Assembly: GCA_964513675.1 (NCBI GenBank)
Contig: CAZEOD010000010.1
Location: forward strand, 1 to 64,000
DNA length: 64,000 nucleotides
Reading direction: 5' to 3'
Origin: CALFVT01 sp964513675
Lineage (GTDB): Bacteria; Pseudomonadota; Alphaproteobacteria; Caulobacterales; Maricaulaceae
The position numbers and the translations under genes were made by a program. Under the pieces are notes generated by a model that was not told the DNA's origin, did no database searches, and saw only the letters and a program-made list of their open reading frames with translations. Positions within the stretch are counted from its first letter, which is position 1. Each line of letters starts with the position of its first letter. Positions 45,001 to 52,666 of this stretch are shown here, one piece after another.

Positions 45001-45430
45001 ACGCTTGCAACCGCGCGCAGATGCCGTGAACGCAAGAGGGTTAGATGTATTAATTGCCGAGGATAATGAAACCAACCAAGTTTACATTAAATATATAATG
45101 GAAGAGCTTGGCTTAACCTTTAAAATCGTCCCAACAGGACGCGCCGCTGTTGATTTTTGGCGAAGCTATAATCCGTCTATAATTTTAATGGATATCTCTA
45201 TGCCGGATATGAACGGCTATGAAGCCACGGAACTTATTCGGGCCGACGAAAAGAAATATAATAAAGGCCATACACCGATCATCGCTGTCACGGCCCATAC
45301 GCTCAGCGGCGATGAAGAAAAATGTATAGACGCAGGGATGGATGACTATTTATCCAAACCCGTATCCATAGAAGGGCTTGAAGCTAAAGCTGCTAAATGG
45401 GGCGTAAAATATAGCGCAAAAACGGGCTAA
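42032..45430 (+). CDS. Ammonium-transporter/hybrid histidine kinase fusion (Amt-PAS-HK-REC-REC)
   Basis: A 1132-residue fusion. Residues 1-390 form an Amt/Rh channel (FLMQAGFLLIEAGSVRAKN opens TM1) with both pore histidines retained: H161 in HAGGVTIHALGG and H317 in DDPVGVVGVHG. A linker leads to a PAS domain (about 435-560) and a kinase with phospho-acceptor H592 (MSHEIRTPMNG), N-box VGNALKFTHFG, DTGIGIP and GTGLGLSIS. Two receivers follow, with D881 (TDYHMPSLNGEDFF) and D1054 (MDISMPDMNG). Amt-kinase fusions are known as ammonium sensors, for example Ks-Amt5 of an anammox bacterium. Here the output partner is unknown because no response regulator with a DNA-binding domain lies nearby. Likely an inner-membrane ammonium sensor; whether it also conducts ammonium is open. 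Confidence 0.93.
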   Translation: MGSSWIIIAAFLVFLMQAGFLLIEAGSVRAKNSVNVAQKNVSDMIICIICYSLVGFSVMYGVSFGGYIGMGGVKSALQEQGGWPELLIFNLAFCSVVATIVSGAVAERMRIGAYFVSTALIAMFIYPILGHWTWGNMIIKSNLAYLANLGFIDHAGGVTIHALGGFYALAAIIVLGPRRGRFNEKGQVQPISGFSPVLVLTGGLILFVTWIPFNTGALELGTKLFADVALATVIAGAAGGLAGKISGYILNSRTLDPMASANGILGGLVAVTAGASFLGPFGAFAIGVIGGASAIIGNHILLHRFKVDDPVGVVGVHGFAAVFGAMIFPFLTSQPLPKGNALSQFAVQGFGAFVCVAWALITGFAVIGTLKAFGVLRVTAAQEHLGLNIGEHMPNLSQEHIEAGYQASKKAMSKGATVQSGKSAVMGSEIGLALSSMSEDNKRLSEESLIRSAMFTEATESLTDGLLIYDKDDQILEFNSAFADIMKVMKAECYVGMSRRDYLKELLRVGAIQIGDTPVDVWLDEYLAGFEKTGASEGNIQVGTFYYIYRTRPIPTGGQILTITDVTQIKAALDKAKMAEKAKSEFLANMSHEIRTPMNGIIGMTELLSRSELTDRQHHFVSTISSSGNALMTIINDILDFSKIEAGQVKLNPVPFVLRDSIEDVTTMLSSSAAEKNLDLLVRMQPDLPATYIGDVGRVRQVLTNLVGNALKFTHFGHVLVDVSGTSSRDMVDLTIRVEDTGIGIPAEQIDDIFQKFRQVDGTTTREYEGTGLGLSISSNLIELMGGKITVSSDVGKGTVFTVHLSLPHHQDMQPSRKIPVEVIGANILIVDDNVVNRNILREQVKHWKCRSVAMESATKGIKVLENARDKGIKIDLIITDYHMPSLNGEDFFMALKQSEHFSDIPMIMLTSVNEDHMTQRLIEQGLAAILTKPTRSSILLDTITSCLFDAQKQSVKVEKGIADFSKDRDVSLSEALPTPRKEAPREIERRLQPRADAVNARGLDVLIAEDNETNQVYIKYIMEELGLTFKIVPTGRAAVDFWRSYNPSIILMDISMPDMNGYEATELIRADEKKYNKGHTPIIAVTAHTLSGDEEKCIDAGMDDYLSKPVSIEGLEAKAAKWGVKYSAKTG

Positions 45431-45647
45431 TCCAGCTGATTACAATATGGCTTAGTCGTCGCTGATGGGTAATCTTGATTAGAAAGCTCGGTATAGAGCA
45501 GAATGCTATTGATAAGATATAGCGCCTATGTGTCTGTTATATATGGTTTTTGTTAGAAGTTTCAGCAATATATTTGAAATTTGTTTCACCCTCTATCTAA
45601 TAATACTATGTCATTATTTCTCATAATATACATTATACGGCATTTAT

Positions 45648-45682
45648 TTATAAGCGCAAAGCTCGCCTCTTTTGCTTTATAA
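45648..45682. repeat. Inverted repeat with TTATAA ends
   Basis: TTATAAGCGCAAA and TTTTGCTTTATAA can pair as 6 bp plus 5 bp across a small internal loop. A similar structure with the same TTATAAGCG / GCTTTATAA ends occurs at 46375-46435, on the other side of the pseudogene. Role unknown. Confidence 0.4.
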
Positions 45683-45739
45683 CTTGACAGAAGAGCGTAA
45701 TGCGAAAACGTTGTGAGTATAGGTTTTCAGGAGTGTATC

Positions 45740-46217
45740 ATGGATTTTTAAAAAATTCGTCCCTGCGGCATCAATTTTAATTATAGCTAGCTTTTCTGGT
45801 TTGGCTTCTGCGCAATCCAGTGAACCTGTCCCACATTATAATTATGAAACATTTACCGAAACATATTCGAGCTATCGACCTTTGAAGCTTAAGTGTATGC
45901 TTGATGGTCAAAAGGCGGTAATGCGAGGACATTTCACTACGATTACAGAATCAAAGTTTTTCGGTTCATCAGAAGTTCTAGGCTATTCTGTTACGCTTAG
46001 TGTCAGTTAAGGAGATAAGGCTACAGAGCTTGATCTTAGCAATAAACTAAAAATGGATATAACTTGCCATTTGGATAAGAATGACCCCGCCGTTGATTTT
46101 CTTATTGATGCTGAGTATGGGCGAGAAATTGTAATTGAGGGCACACTCAAGGTGAGTGATAGTTTTATGGGCATTAAACACGCTGTTGGCTTTAACCCCT
46201 GCACAGTTAAGTCCTAA
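45740..46217 (+). pseudogene. Broken gene for a small secreted protein
   Basis: AGGAG at 45729-45733 precedes ATG 45740, but ATG-GAT-TTT runs straight into TAA. Deleting one T from the T5 run (45745-45749) restores a convincing signal peptide MDFKKFVPAASILIIASFSG cleaved after LASAQ. The same frame then continues for about 60 codons to an internal TAA at 46008-46010 and on to a final stop at 46217, encoding a protein of about 158 residues with three cysteines (LKLKCM, ITCHL, FNPCTV). Two disabling changes suggest a decayed gene, or base errors in the assembly. The family was not recognised; an OB-fold-like small exported protein is one possibility. Confidence 0.65.
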
Positions 46218-46571
46218 TCGGCGATATTCAGCCTAACGCCCTATTCGTTCTGAGAGAGTTTATGTATTATTTTGGGCTTAGGTGAAACTCGGGCGAATCT
46301 TAGTCAGCCCCCTTTCCCGCATATCTAATATAAGCGCGTAGCTGCCGATAAGGGGTGGTTTCAAACGGACTACGTTATAAGCGTCTAATAATTAAAAGCC
46401 AATCAAGAGGCGGATAGAGCCGAGACGCTTTATAAGTTTTGCGCTTTATCTGGGGCTTGACCCTAAATTCGCCCCTACCCCGCTCAGTTAAGAGAGCGGG
46501 ATAAGGTAATGTTTTTTATATGGTTTTCACGAATGCTCTTGCTTTAGCATTATGTGTTAAACCTGTCCGAT
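46218..46571. other. Intergenic region after the pseudogene
   Basis: No gene seen. It holds an inverted repeat at 46375-46435 (TTATAAGCGTCT / AGACGCTTTATAA, 36-base interior) and a perfect 7-bp stem CCCGCTC / GAGCGGG at 46480-46501, neither followed by a good T-run on either strand. The second lies about 70 bp beyond the kdgK stop and might still help to end that transcript. Confidence 0.45.
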
Positions 46572-47486
46572 TTACCGCTGGACGCGGCCTGAGCCATCTC
46601 CGCCCATTAAGGCTTCGACCTCTTTGCGGTTTACGCGGTTAAAATCCCCCAAAATGGAGTGTTTAAGTGCAGAACCAGCCACAGCAAATTCAAGACTTTG
46701 CTGACGGTCTTCATATAAATTCAGGCCTGCAATAAAGGCAGATGCAAAACTATCGCCGCCGCCAACGCGGTCTACAATATCTGTAAGTTGATATTTTTTA
46801 GACGATAAGAAGCCGCTATCGCGGTCGCGCATACAAGCCGACCACCCATTTACATTGGCGTTTACAGCTGCGCGAAGTGTAATGGCAATCGTCGACATGC
46901 CGGGATATATGTCGAGAACTTTCTGAGATAATTCCTCATATTTGCTGAGGTCGAGATGTCCGCTGCCGCTTTCAACATCAACATCGACTGAAATGCCGAG
47001 AGATTTTTGACAATCCTCTTCATTGGCAATGCCGACATCAACATGTTTGACGAGATCACGCATAACCTCTGGGGCTGTCTTGCCATATTTCCAAAGTTTT
47101 CCGCGAAAATTAAAATCACAAGATACGGTCACGCCGGCTTTTTGGGCTTCCTTGACACATTCCAAACTGAGGTCAGCAGAGTCTTGCGACAAGGCCGGTG
47201 TGATGCCTGTAATATGGAGCCATTTTGNNNNNNNNNNNNNNNNNNNCTTCACGTTCGATGTATCAACCCCAAGCGCGCGCAGGCAGTTAATTGCATTTTG
47301 GCCGATATCATTGTCAGGCAGTGCGGAAATAAATCCTGCATCTAATCCATAATTTGAAAGTGATACCGCGACATTGGCTTCACCGCCGCCAAATGTGGCT
47401 TCAAATTGAGGGCTTTGGAAAAAGCGTTCATAGCCATTCGTGCGTAAGCGAAGCATAATTTCGCCAAAACTTAAAAAGTCAGACAT
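46572..47486 (-). CDS. kdgK: 2-keto-3-deoxygluconate kinase (gap-interrupted)
   Basis: KdgK phosphorylates KDG to KDPG, the step before KDPG aldolase in uronate and alginate catabolism. It is a PfkB-family kinase: the N-terminal SFGEIMLRLRTNGYERF and FGGGEANVAVSLSNYGLDAG bind the sugar, and DIVDRVGGGDSFASAFIAGL carries the catalytic aspartate. A 19-N run (47228-47246) lies between VDTSNVK and KWLHITGITPALS. Related kinases have roughly 45-60 residues there, so the true gap is larger than drawn and the intact protein would be about 340 residues. AGGA precedes the ATG. A separate promoter is likely because a terminator candidate lies at 47737-47769. Confidence 0.9.
   Translation of the reverse strand: MSDFLSFGEIMLRLRTNGYERFFQSPQFEATFGGGEANVAVSLSNYGLDAGFISALPDNDIGQNAINCLRALGVDTSNVKXXXXXXXKWLHITGITPALSQDSADLSLECVKEAQKAGVTVSCDFNFRGKLWKYGKTAPEVMRDLVKHVDVGIANEEDCQKSLGISVDVDVESGSGHLDLSKYEELSQKVLDIYPGMSTIAITLRAAVNANVNGWSACMRDRDSGFLSSKKYQLTDIVDRVGGGDSFASAFIAGLNLYEDRQQSLEFAVAGSALKHSILGDFNRVNRKEVEALMGGDGSGRVQR
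47228..47246. other. Assembly gap of 19 N inside kdgK
   Basis: The gap removes most of the lid region of the kinase. Comparing the flanking motifs with PfkB-family layout indicates that about 130-150 bases are missing rather than 19. Confidence 0.8.
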
Positions 47487-47530
47487 TCGTCAATCCTGTG
47501 TGTGGTGTATATATTTAATTAGTTTCGATT

Positions 47531-47555
47531 TGCCATTTTAATGGCATGGTATGCC
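47531..47555 (-). promoter_or_regulatory. Overlapping palindromes upstream of kdgK
   Basis: TGCCATTTTAATGGCA (47531-47546) and GGCATGGTATGCC (47543-47555) are perfect inverted repeats that overlap, 45-69 bp before the kdgK start. TATATA between them and the ribosome site could be a -10 element. They look like a transcription-factor site; which regulator binds is unknown. Confidence 0.45.
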
Positions 47556-47736
47556 GGTTTGGTTATCAGGCTAAGGCCTCTATCAACTCCCACTTTCAGC
47601 GTCAAGCAAGAGCCGTTTAAGATCAATGTAACAGCTCAATTTTCTGGTGAAATATCGGAATTATCACATTAAATAAGCGGAATGATATAATTTTTGACGC
47701 CTATTTATGTTAACTCAAAGGCGGCTCCTATAAGGC

Positions 47737-47769
47737 GTAAAATTAGCGCGAGGGAGACCTCCTTCGCGC
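47737..47769 (-). terminator. Possible terminator after the DEH reductase gene
   Basis: On the minus strand GCGCGAAGGA and TCCCTCGCGC pair with one mismatch around GGTC, followed by TAATTTTACG. It lies 11 bp beyond the reductase stop and would separate the main alginate operon from kdgK. Confidence 0.5.
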
Positions 47770-47779
47770 CGCGCAGATT

Positions 47780-48661
47780 TTATTTTTTCAACTTAACAAA
47801 GTAATCAAAAATTTCCGGAACATTACCGTCACCCATGCCGGCATCAACAGCCGCCTGTAGGCTCGTTGATGTTGCTTCAGCGACCAAAGACTGTGATCCC
47901 AAATCCGACACCATTTGGGCAAAGTAACCTAAATCTTTATTGGCGTTGTTAAGAGAAAACCCAAGGTCGCTAACACCGTCAACGGCGTAGTTTTTACAAA
48001 ACTTCATAAAGGGTGAATTTGACGGGCCGGCTGACATGATATCATAGAGTTGTTGACGATCAACGCCGGCAAGTTCTGCTGCTGCGAAAGCTTGCGACAT
48101 GGCGACAACAGAGGTCATGCCCATGAAGTTATTGATAAGCTTCGTTGTATGACCTGCACCGAGCGCGCCTAGATAAAATACATTTTCGCCCTGCTCTTTC
48201 AGCATAGACTCATATTTATCAAAGGTCGCTTTATCTCCGGCCGCCATGATGTTTAGAAGGCCGTCTTTGGCGTGAGCGGGCGTTCGTCCGAGCGGCGCAT
48301 CAATCATGCCGACGCCCTTTTTGGCCAAATCAGCTCCAATTTTTTTCGTCGAGGCCGGGATGGATGTCCCGAAATCAATGAGCACAGAGCCTTCTTTTAT
48401 ACCAGCTAGAACGCCGTTATCGCCGTAAACAATTTTCTCAACAACAGCAGAGGTCGTTAGGCAAAATTGTACGATATCGCTTTTCTCGGCGAGTTCCTTT
48501 GGAGAGCTTGCTTCACTCGCATTACCGCGCGCGATAACCCGCGCAACTGCGTCTTTATCAAGATCCATAACGATGACTTCAAATCCGCGTTTTTGTAGGT
48601 TTTCCACCATGTTTCCGCCCATGAGGCCGAGACCGATAAAGCCGATGATTGGTTTAGACAT
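47780..48661 (-). CDS. Beta-hydroxyacid dehydrogenase family reductase, probable DEH reductase
   Basis: A 293-residue NAD(P)-dependent reductase of the 3-hydroxyisobutyrate/tartronate-semialdehyde family. Motifs: dinucleotide fold GFIGLGLMGGNMVENL, substrate motif DAPLGRTPAHAKDGLLNIMA and the catalytic-lysine helix GAGHTTKLINNFMGM. Members named DehR in marine alginate degraders reduce 4-deoxy-L-erythro-5-hexoseulose uronate (DEH) to KDG. Its place between the importer and KDG kinase in an alginate locus supports that role. 2-Hydroxy-3-oxopropionate reductase (GarR) is the alternative annotation by sequence alone. Confidence 0.8.
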   Translation of the reverse strand: MSKPIIGFIGLGLMGGNMVENLQKRGFEVIVMDLDKDAVARVIARGNASEASSPKELAEKSDIVQFCLTTSAVVEKIVYGDNGVLAGIKEGSVLIDFGTSIPASTKKIGADLAKKGVGMIDAPLGRTPAHAKDGLLNIMAAGDKATFDKYESMLKEQGENVFYLGALGAGHTTKLINNFMGMTSVVAMSQAFAAAELAGVDRQQLYDIMSAGPSNSPFMKFCKNYAVDGVSDLGFSLNNANKDLGYFAQMVSDLGSQSLVAEATSTSLQAAVDAGMGDGNVPEIFDYFVKLKK

Positions 48662-48720
48662 TTTATATTTCCTTTTTATTTCTTTTATTTGAAAGCCGTA
48701 GCCCGCTTAACTATGTGTGC

Positions 48721-50106
48721 TTAGTTTCGCGCGCGAGGTTTTAAGGGTTCAATTTTTGGTATGAGTATCCACACGCTCGCTACAGCCAAGACAGCAAGAG
48801 CGACGCCAATGATAAAGGCCGGCATATAACTATTTTCGGTCATCGGAGATAGAAAGCTTAGATTAAACTGTTCAATCATAGCATTATATTTTTCCGCTTC
48901 TGTAATGCGGGGGACAAACCAGACCAAACCAGCGGCAGCCAATTTGGCCGCAGTTCCGGCATATCCGGCCAATGAACCGACAGCTTTTTTGCTGTAAAGA
49001 TCGCTCGGAAGCGTTTGAACATTGCCAATAGATGTTTGAAACCCGAACAAAATAGTTGCCATGATTAAAACAGCCAAAAGCGGCGTTGAGGCAACAGACA
49101 TGGCGAGTAAAGAGGGTACCATAATCGCTGCGCCTAAAGTTATCACAAACTTTCGGGTCTTGTTGACTGTCCAGCCTTTACCCAAAAGATTTTGCGCTAA
49201 TAATCCGCCGAACCAAGCGCCGAACATCGCGCCGACATAGGGCACCCAAGCATATAGGCCGAGTTCTTTGACGTTAAATCCAAAGCTGTCGATAAGATAA
49301 ATCGGAATCCACGCAACAAATAACCACCAAATAGGGTCAATAAACATAGCCGGTAAAATTGCGCCCCATGTTTCTTTGCGCGATAGCATCTCAACCGTTG
49401 TTGGGTTGTAAGCTGCGTCTTCTTTGCCTTCATCTGTTTTGACGAGTTGACCTGATAAGATATATTCGCGTTCTTTAGGATCAAGCCAAGGGTGATCTTC
49501 AGGTTTAGCTTTATAAACGATCAGCCAAGGAATAAGCCACAATAGACCGACTATACCAATTAAAATAAAAATGGCTTTCCATCCCAGAAAAACAGCTAAA
49601 AAGGCTAATAATAACGGCGACACAATTCCGCCGATTGCGGCGCCTGAATTAAATATACCTTGGGCTAATGCGCGCTCTTTAACCGGAAACCATTCTGCAT
49701 TTGCTTTGGATGCTCCCGGCCAATTACCCGCTTCGGCAACACCTAAAATAGTCCGAAATAAAGCAAAGGTGGCAACGCTTGACCCAAAGGCATGAAGCAC
49801 GGTCGCGATAGACCACACACCGATGGACAAAACAAAGCCTATGCGGGTTCCGAGCCAATCAAATATTTTACCAAAAATAGTTTGACCAAAAGCATAAGCC
49901 AAAACGAAGACACCAAAAATATTAGCATAGTCCTGATTTGAAAAACCAAACTCCTTTTTGATTTCAGGCCATAAAATGCCCATGGCTCCGCGGTCAATAT
50001 AATTAATTACGGTTGCTAATGCGACAAGTCCTACAACGACCCAGCGTAACTGCTTTGATTTTACGGGATGTCTAACCGCAGTAATAAATTCACCTAGGCG
50101 GCTCAT
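48721..50106 (-). CDS. MFS transporter, hexuronate (ACS) type
   Basis: A 461-residue, 12-helix major facilitator with the anion:cation symporter pattern: VINYIDRGAMGILWPEIKKE at TM1, the loop 2-3 motif KIFDWLGTRIGFVLSIG, and GVAEAGNWPGASKANAEWFP in TM4, all like ExuT hexuronate and glucarate carriers. In this context it should import monomeric unsaturated uronate or DEH across the inner membrane. It overlaps kdgF by four bases and precedes the reductase by 59 bp. The substrate is inferred from neighbours. Confidence 0.88.
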   Translation of the reverse strand: MSRLGEFITAVRHPVKSKQLRWVVVGLVALATVINYIDRGAMGILWPEIKKEFGFSNQDYANIFGVFVLAYAFGQTIFGKIFDWLGTRIGFVLSIGVWSIATVLHAFGSSVATFALFRTILGVAEAGNWPGASKANAEWFPVKERALAQGIFNSGAAIGGIVSPLLLAFLAVFLGWKAIFILIGIVGLLWLIPWLIVYKAKPEDHPWLDPKEREYILSGQLVKTDEGKEDAAYNPTTVEMLSRKETWGAILPAMFIDPIWWLFVAWIPIYLIDSFGFNVKELGLYAWVPYVGAMFGAWFGGLLAQNLLGKGWTVNKTRKFVITLGAAIMVPSLLAMSVASTPLLAVLIMATILFGFQTSIGNVQTLPSDLYSKKAVGSLAGYAGTAAKLAAAGLVWFVPRITEAEKYNAMIEQFNLSFLSPMTENSYMPAFIIGVALAVLAVASVWILIPKIEPLKPRARN

Positions 50107-50462
50107 GAGACGTTACCTTTTTTGTAATTTTCAAAAAAATCTTCACGGATCGGCGAGAACATATCGAGCAAGACGCCCGCTTCGATACAAATGGCTCCAT
50201 GCATGACGTGCGGGGTCATAAGAAAGCTATCCCCCGCCTTTAAGCGTTTTGTTACGCCGTCAACAGTCACGTCAAACACGCCGCTTTCCACATAGGCAAT
50301 TTGGCTGTGGTAATGCTCATGCATATAGCCCTCTGCTCCAGTTTCAAAAGTGGCCTTCACTAACATTATGTCGTCGCTATGGCTTAGAATTTGGCGTTTT
50401 ATACCCGGATCAACGTCTTCTTTCGGTACGTCGGCGTCGAAAACGAAATTACTACTTTGCAT
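50103..50462 (-). CDS. kdgF: Cupin KdgF, unsaturated uronate ring-opening protein
   Basis: KdgF speeds conversion of 4,5-unsaturated monouronates from alginate or pectin to the linear keto sugar. The 119-residue single-domain cupin has its metal ligands at H48, H50 and Q54 (YMHEHYHSQIAYVESG) and H88 (MTPHVMHGA), the ligand set known for KdgF. It lies two bases after the PL17 lyase and overlaps the MFS gene, so it is in one operon with the enzymes before and after it in the pathway. No signal peptide, so cytoplasmic. Confidence 0.92.
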   Translation of the reverse strand: MQSSNFVFDADVPKEDVDPGIKRQILSHSDDIMLVKATFETGAEGYMHEHYHSQIAYVESGVFDVTVDGVTKRLKAGDSFLMTPHVMHGAICIEAGVLLDMFSPIREDFFENYKKGNVS

Positions 50463-50464
50463 GA

Positions 50465-52666
50465 TTAATTCCCCGTGTTTTTATGTTTTTCGGAATGGAA
50501 AAGTTTAAAAGGCCCCGTCCAGCTCATTGTCAGGCCATTTACATCAACGCTATGATCTTGGGATGCATCACTATCGCCGGCAAGACCGAGCCCAATTATT
50601 TGGCCGTTTTTCGTGGTGATGTGAACAAACTCATCTGCACCGTCTTCAAAATGAGCGACTGATTTGATTTGGCTATGACTGCCAAGGGTGTATTCAACCG
50701 TTGGATTATAATCTCCATGCGGTTCAATGACGGAAACAAAAGAGACGCCGTCATTTGTTTTCGCCCGCAGCATAAAGCCGGGTTCATTGCGCAGGTTAAA
50801 GTTCGGGTCATTGGCACCGACCTGCGTGAACACTACTTTCGTACCAGCCGGGACTGAGGAGGACACGCTGTAAAATTTATTATCAAGCAACCATGTAACC
50901 TGCGACAACTCGCCTACGGGCGATGCTTCCGCAACTTTCCAAAGATATTGATAACCATTATCAGCCCCTAGCGGCGCGCGCGAAACCGGATCAGCTTTAA
51001 CCTCAAAATTAGTTTCAACTAAATGCCCATTATAATGGAAGGGCAGATCATAGCTATGCTCTTTATCGGAATGAGCCTCCACGACATCAATGATAATCGG
51101 GCCAGATAGGGCCGCGTCATTAATAATTGCAACGCTGCGGCCAATGCGTACACCCTCATAAGCGGTATCAATTTCTGCGGAGGTCATCTGAATATTAGCT
51201 TCACTTACAAACTCGCCGAGCGTTGGCGCGTGTTTATTTCCTAGCCTAACATCGCCGTCAAAATGGCTCGTTTCATCAACAACCAATGCATTATGCGCAA
51301 CAGTTTGCTTCGCGTATTTATTATTCTCGGCGAGGTAATGCCCACCAAATTTAGCTTCTACATTTAAGAAGCGCGCGGCCCCATAATCACGGAGAATTTC
51401 GCGCCCTGCATTAAAGACTAGCAAACCCATTTTATCAAAATGGCCATGCCCAAGACCTTGGGATGTATTCTTCGCAACAACAGCAAGCCCATTCGGGGCA
51501 GCCGTGGCGCGTAAGATGTCAAGCGCGCCTTCGGTCCCCTGCTCTCCGTCCCTAAGGCGCATGGATTTATAATCAAATGGCGTCGCTTTACCCGCGGATA
51601 AATCTTGCGATAATTGACGGCTTTCAACTGTCAGCACATATGTATCTTGCTCAGCCGCAATCGAAAGCAGCCCCGTATCGCCTGTCAAATCATAGGCAAT
51701 GGCCACGCCGTGAAGCAGTTCATTGGTCTTGATGCCTTTGTCTTTAATTGCGTCATTAATTGGGAAGAATAGCCCGCCGTAATTTTGGTGGATAGTTGTG
51801 TAAATGGCTTTTTTCAAAATGCCGTCACGTTGCTCGAAAATTTTACGTTCTGGATTATTTTGCTGAATGGCTTGCGCAAAGATGACAAAAGGCTTGAGCG
51901 CAAAGCGTTGATAATAGGGCCCCTCATTATAATAACCATCAGGTGAGAACAGCTTATCCATTTGCTTGAGAAAACCGGCCTCCCCCGATTTATCCAGTCC
52001 CATCAAAGCCTGCTGGACATAATCTTCATCGCCGATTGCGTAGCCGGTCAGCCCAACGGCGGCCGTAGCCCATGTGCCGTGATTATGAATTTTGTTAAAT
52101 GTCTCCGGCGAGCCAACAGACAAAAAATCTGCCATATTTCTAAGCAGCTTTGTTTCAATTTTTTCTTGCTGCTCCGCCGTTAGCGTATCTTTGATGGCGC
52201 CGTAACTTTGCGAGACATGCAGCAGCCACATACTCTCATTTAGGTTCTGCCAGAACATACGGCCCGGTGATTGTTCCTTTTGGGCGGGATGTAATCCCCA
52301 TGCGGGATAGACCTCTGCATAGGCGAGCATCATTTTGCCAGCAAACTCAGCGTATTTTGTTTCGCCGCTAAGTTGATAAAGCTGCCCTGCATCATAAATT
52401 AGGGAGGCATTTGATTTGTGTGTCTCATGGGTATAGCCGCCGCCCGGATCTTTTGGGACAGGAATATTAAGCGGCAAGGCCATTTGCGCCGTTAATGCCT
52501 TTTCTGCCTTGGCTTGCATTAGCGCGTAACCATCACCCTGATTAGATTGTACGGCCGCGTTTGATGCCTCCAAAGATTTTGATTTGGACTCCACAGATAA
52601 CTTACATGCCGTGAAGCTAACGCCCAAAACGATCAGTGATAAAGCGGAAATGAGTGTGCGTCTCAT
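50465..52666 (-). CDS. PL17-type oligoalginate lyase, lipoprotein
   Basis: A 733-residue heparinase II/III-superfamily lyase resembling PL17 exolytic alginate lyases that release monomers from oligoalginate. The lipoprotein signal (RTLISALSLIVLGVSFTAC, lipobox cysteine 21) implies periplasmic membrane anchoring. The alpha/alpha-toroid has NKIHNHGTWATAAVGL (catalytic Asn-His pair) and FSPDGYYNEGPYYQRF (active-site tyrosine). The beta-sheet domain has GLGHGHFDKMGLLVFNAG and the tyrosine/histidine region HYLAENNKYAKQTVAHNALV. It overlaps the PL6 gene upstream by four bases. Confidence 0.92.
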   Translation of the reverse strand: MRRTLISALSLIVLGVSFTACKLSVESKSKSLEASNAAVQSNQGDGYALMQAKAEKALTAQMALPLNIPVPKDPGGGYTHETHKSNASLIYDAGQLYQLSGETKYAEFAGKMMLAYAEVYPAWGLHPAQKEQSPGRMFWQNLNESMWLLHVSQSYGAIKDTLTAEQQEKIETKLLRNMADFLSVGSPETFNKIHNHGTWATAAVGLTGYAIGDEDYVQQALMGLDKSGEAGFLKQMDKLFSPDGYYNEGPYYQRFALKPFVIFAQAIQQNNPERKIFEQRDGILKKAIYTTIHQNYGGLFFPINDAIKDKGIKTNELLHGVAIAYDLTGDTGLLSIAAEQDTYVLTVESRQLSQDLSAGKATPFDYKSMRLRDGEQGTEGALDILRATAAPNGLAVVAKNTSQGLGHGHFDKMGLLVFNAGREILRDYGAARFLNVEAKFGGHYLAENNKYAKQTVAHNALVVDETSHFDGDVRLGNKHAPTLGEFVSEANIQMTSAEIDTAYEGVRIGRSVAIINDAALSGPIIIDVVEAHSDKEHSYDLPFHYNGHLVETNFEVKADPVSRAPLGADNGYQYLWKVAEASPVGELSQVTWLLDNKFYSVSSSVPAGTKVVFTQVGANDPNFNLRNEPGFMLRAKTNDGVSFVSVIEPHGDYNPTVEYTLGSHSQIKSVAHFEDGADEFVHITTKNGQIIGLGLAGDSDASQDHSVDVNGLTMSWTGPFKLFHSEKHKNTGN

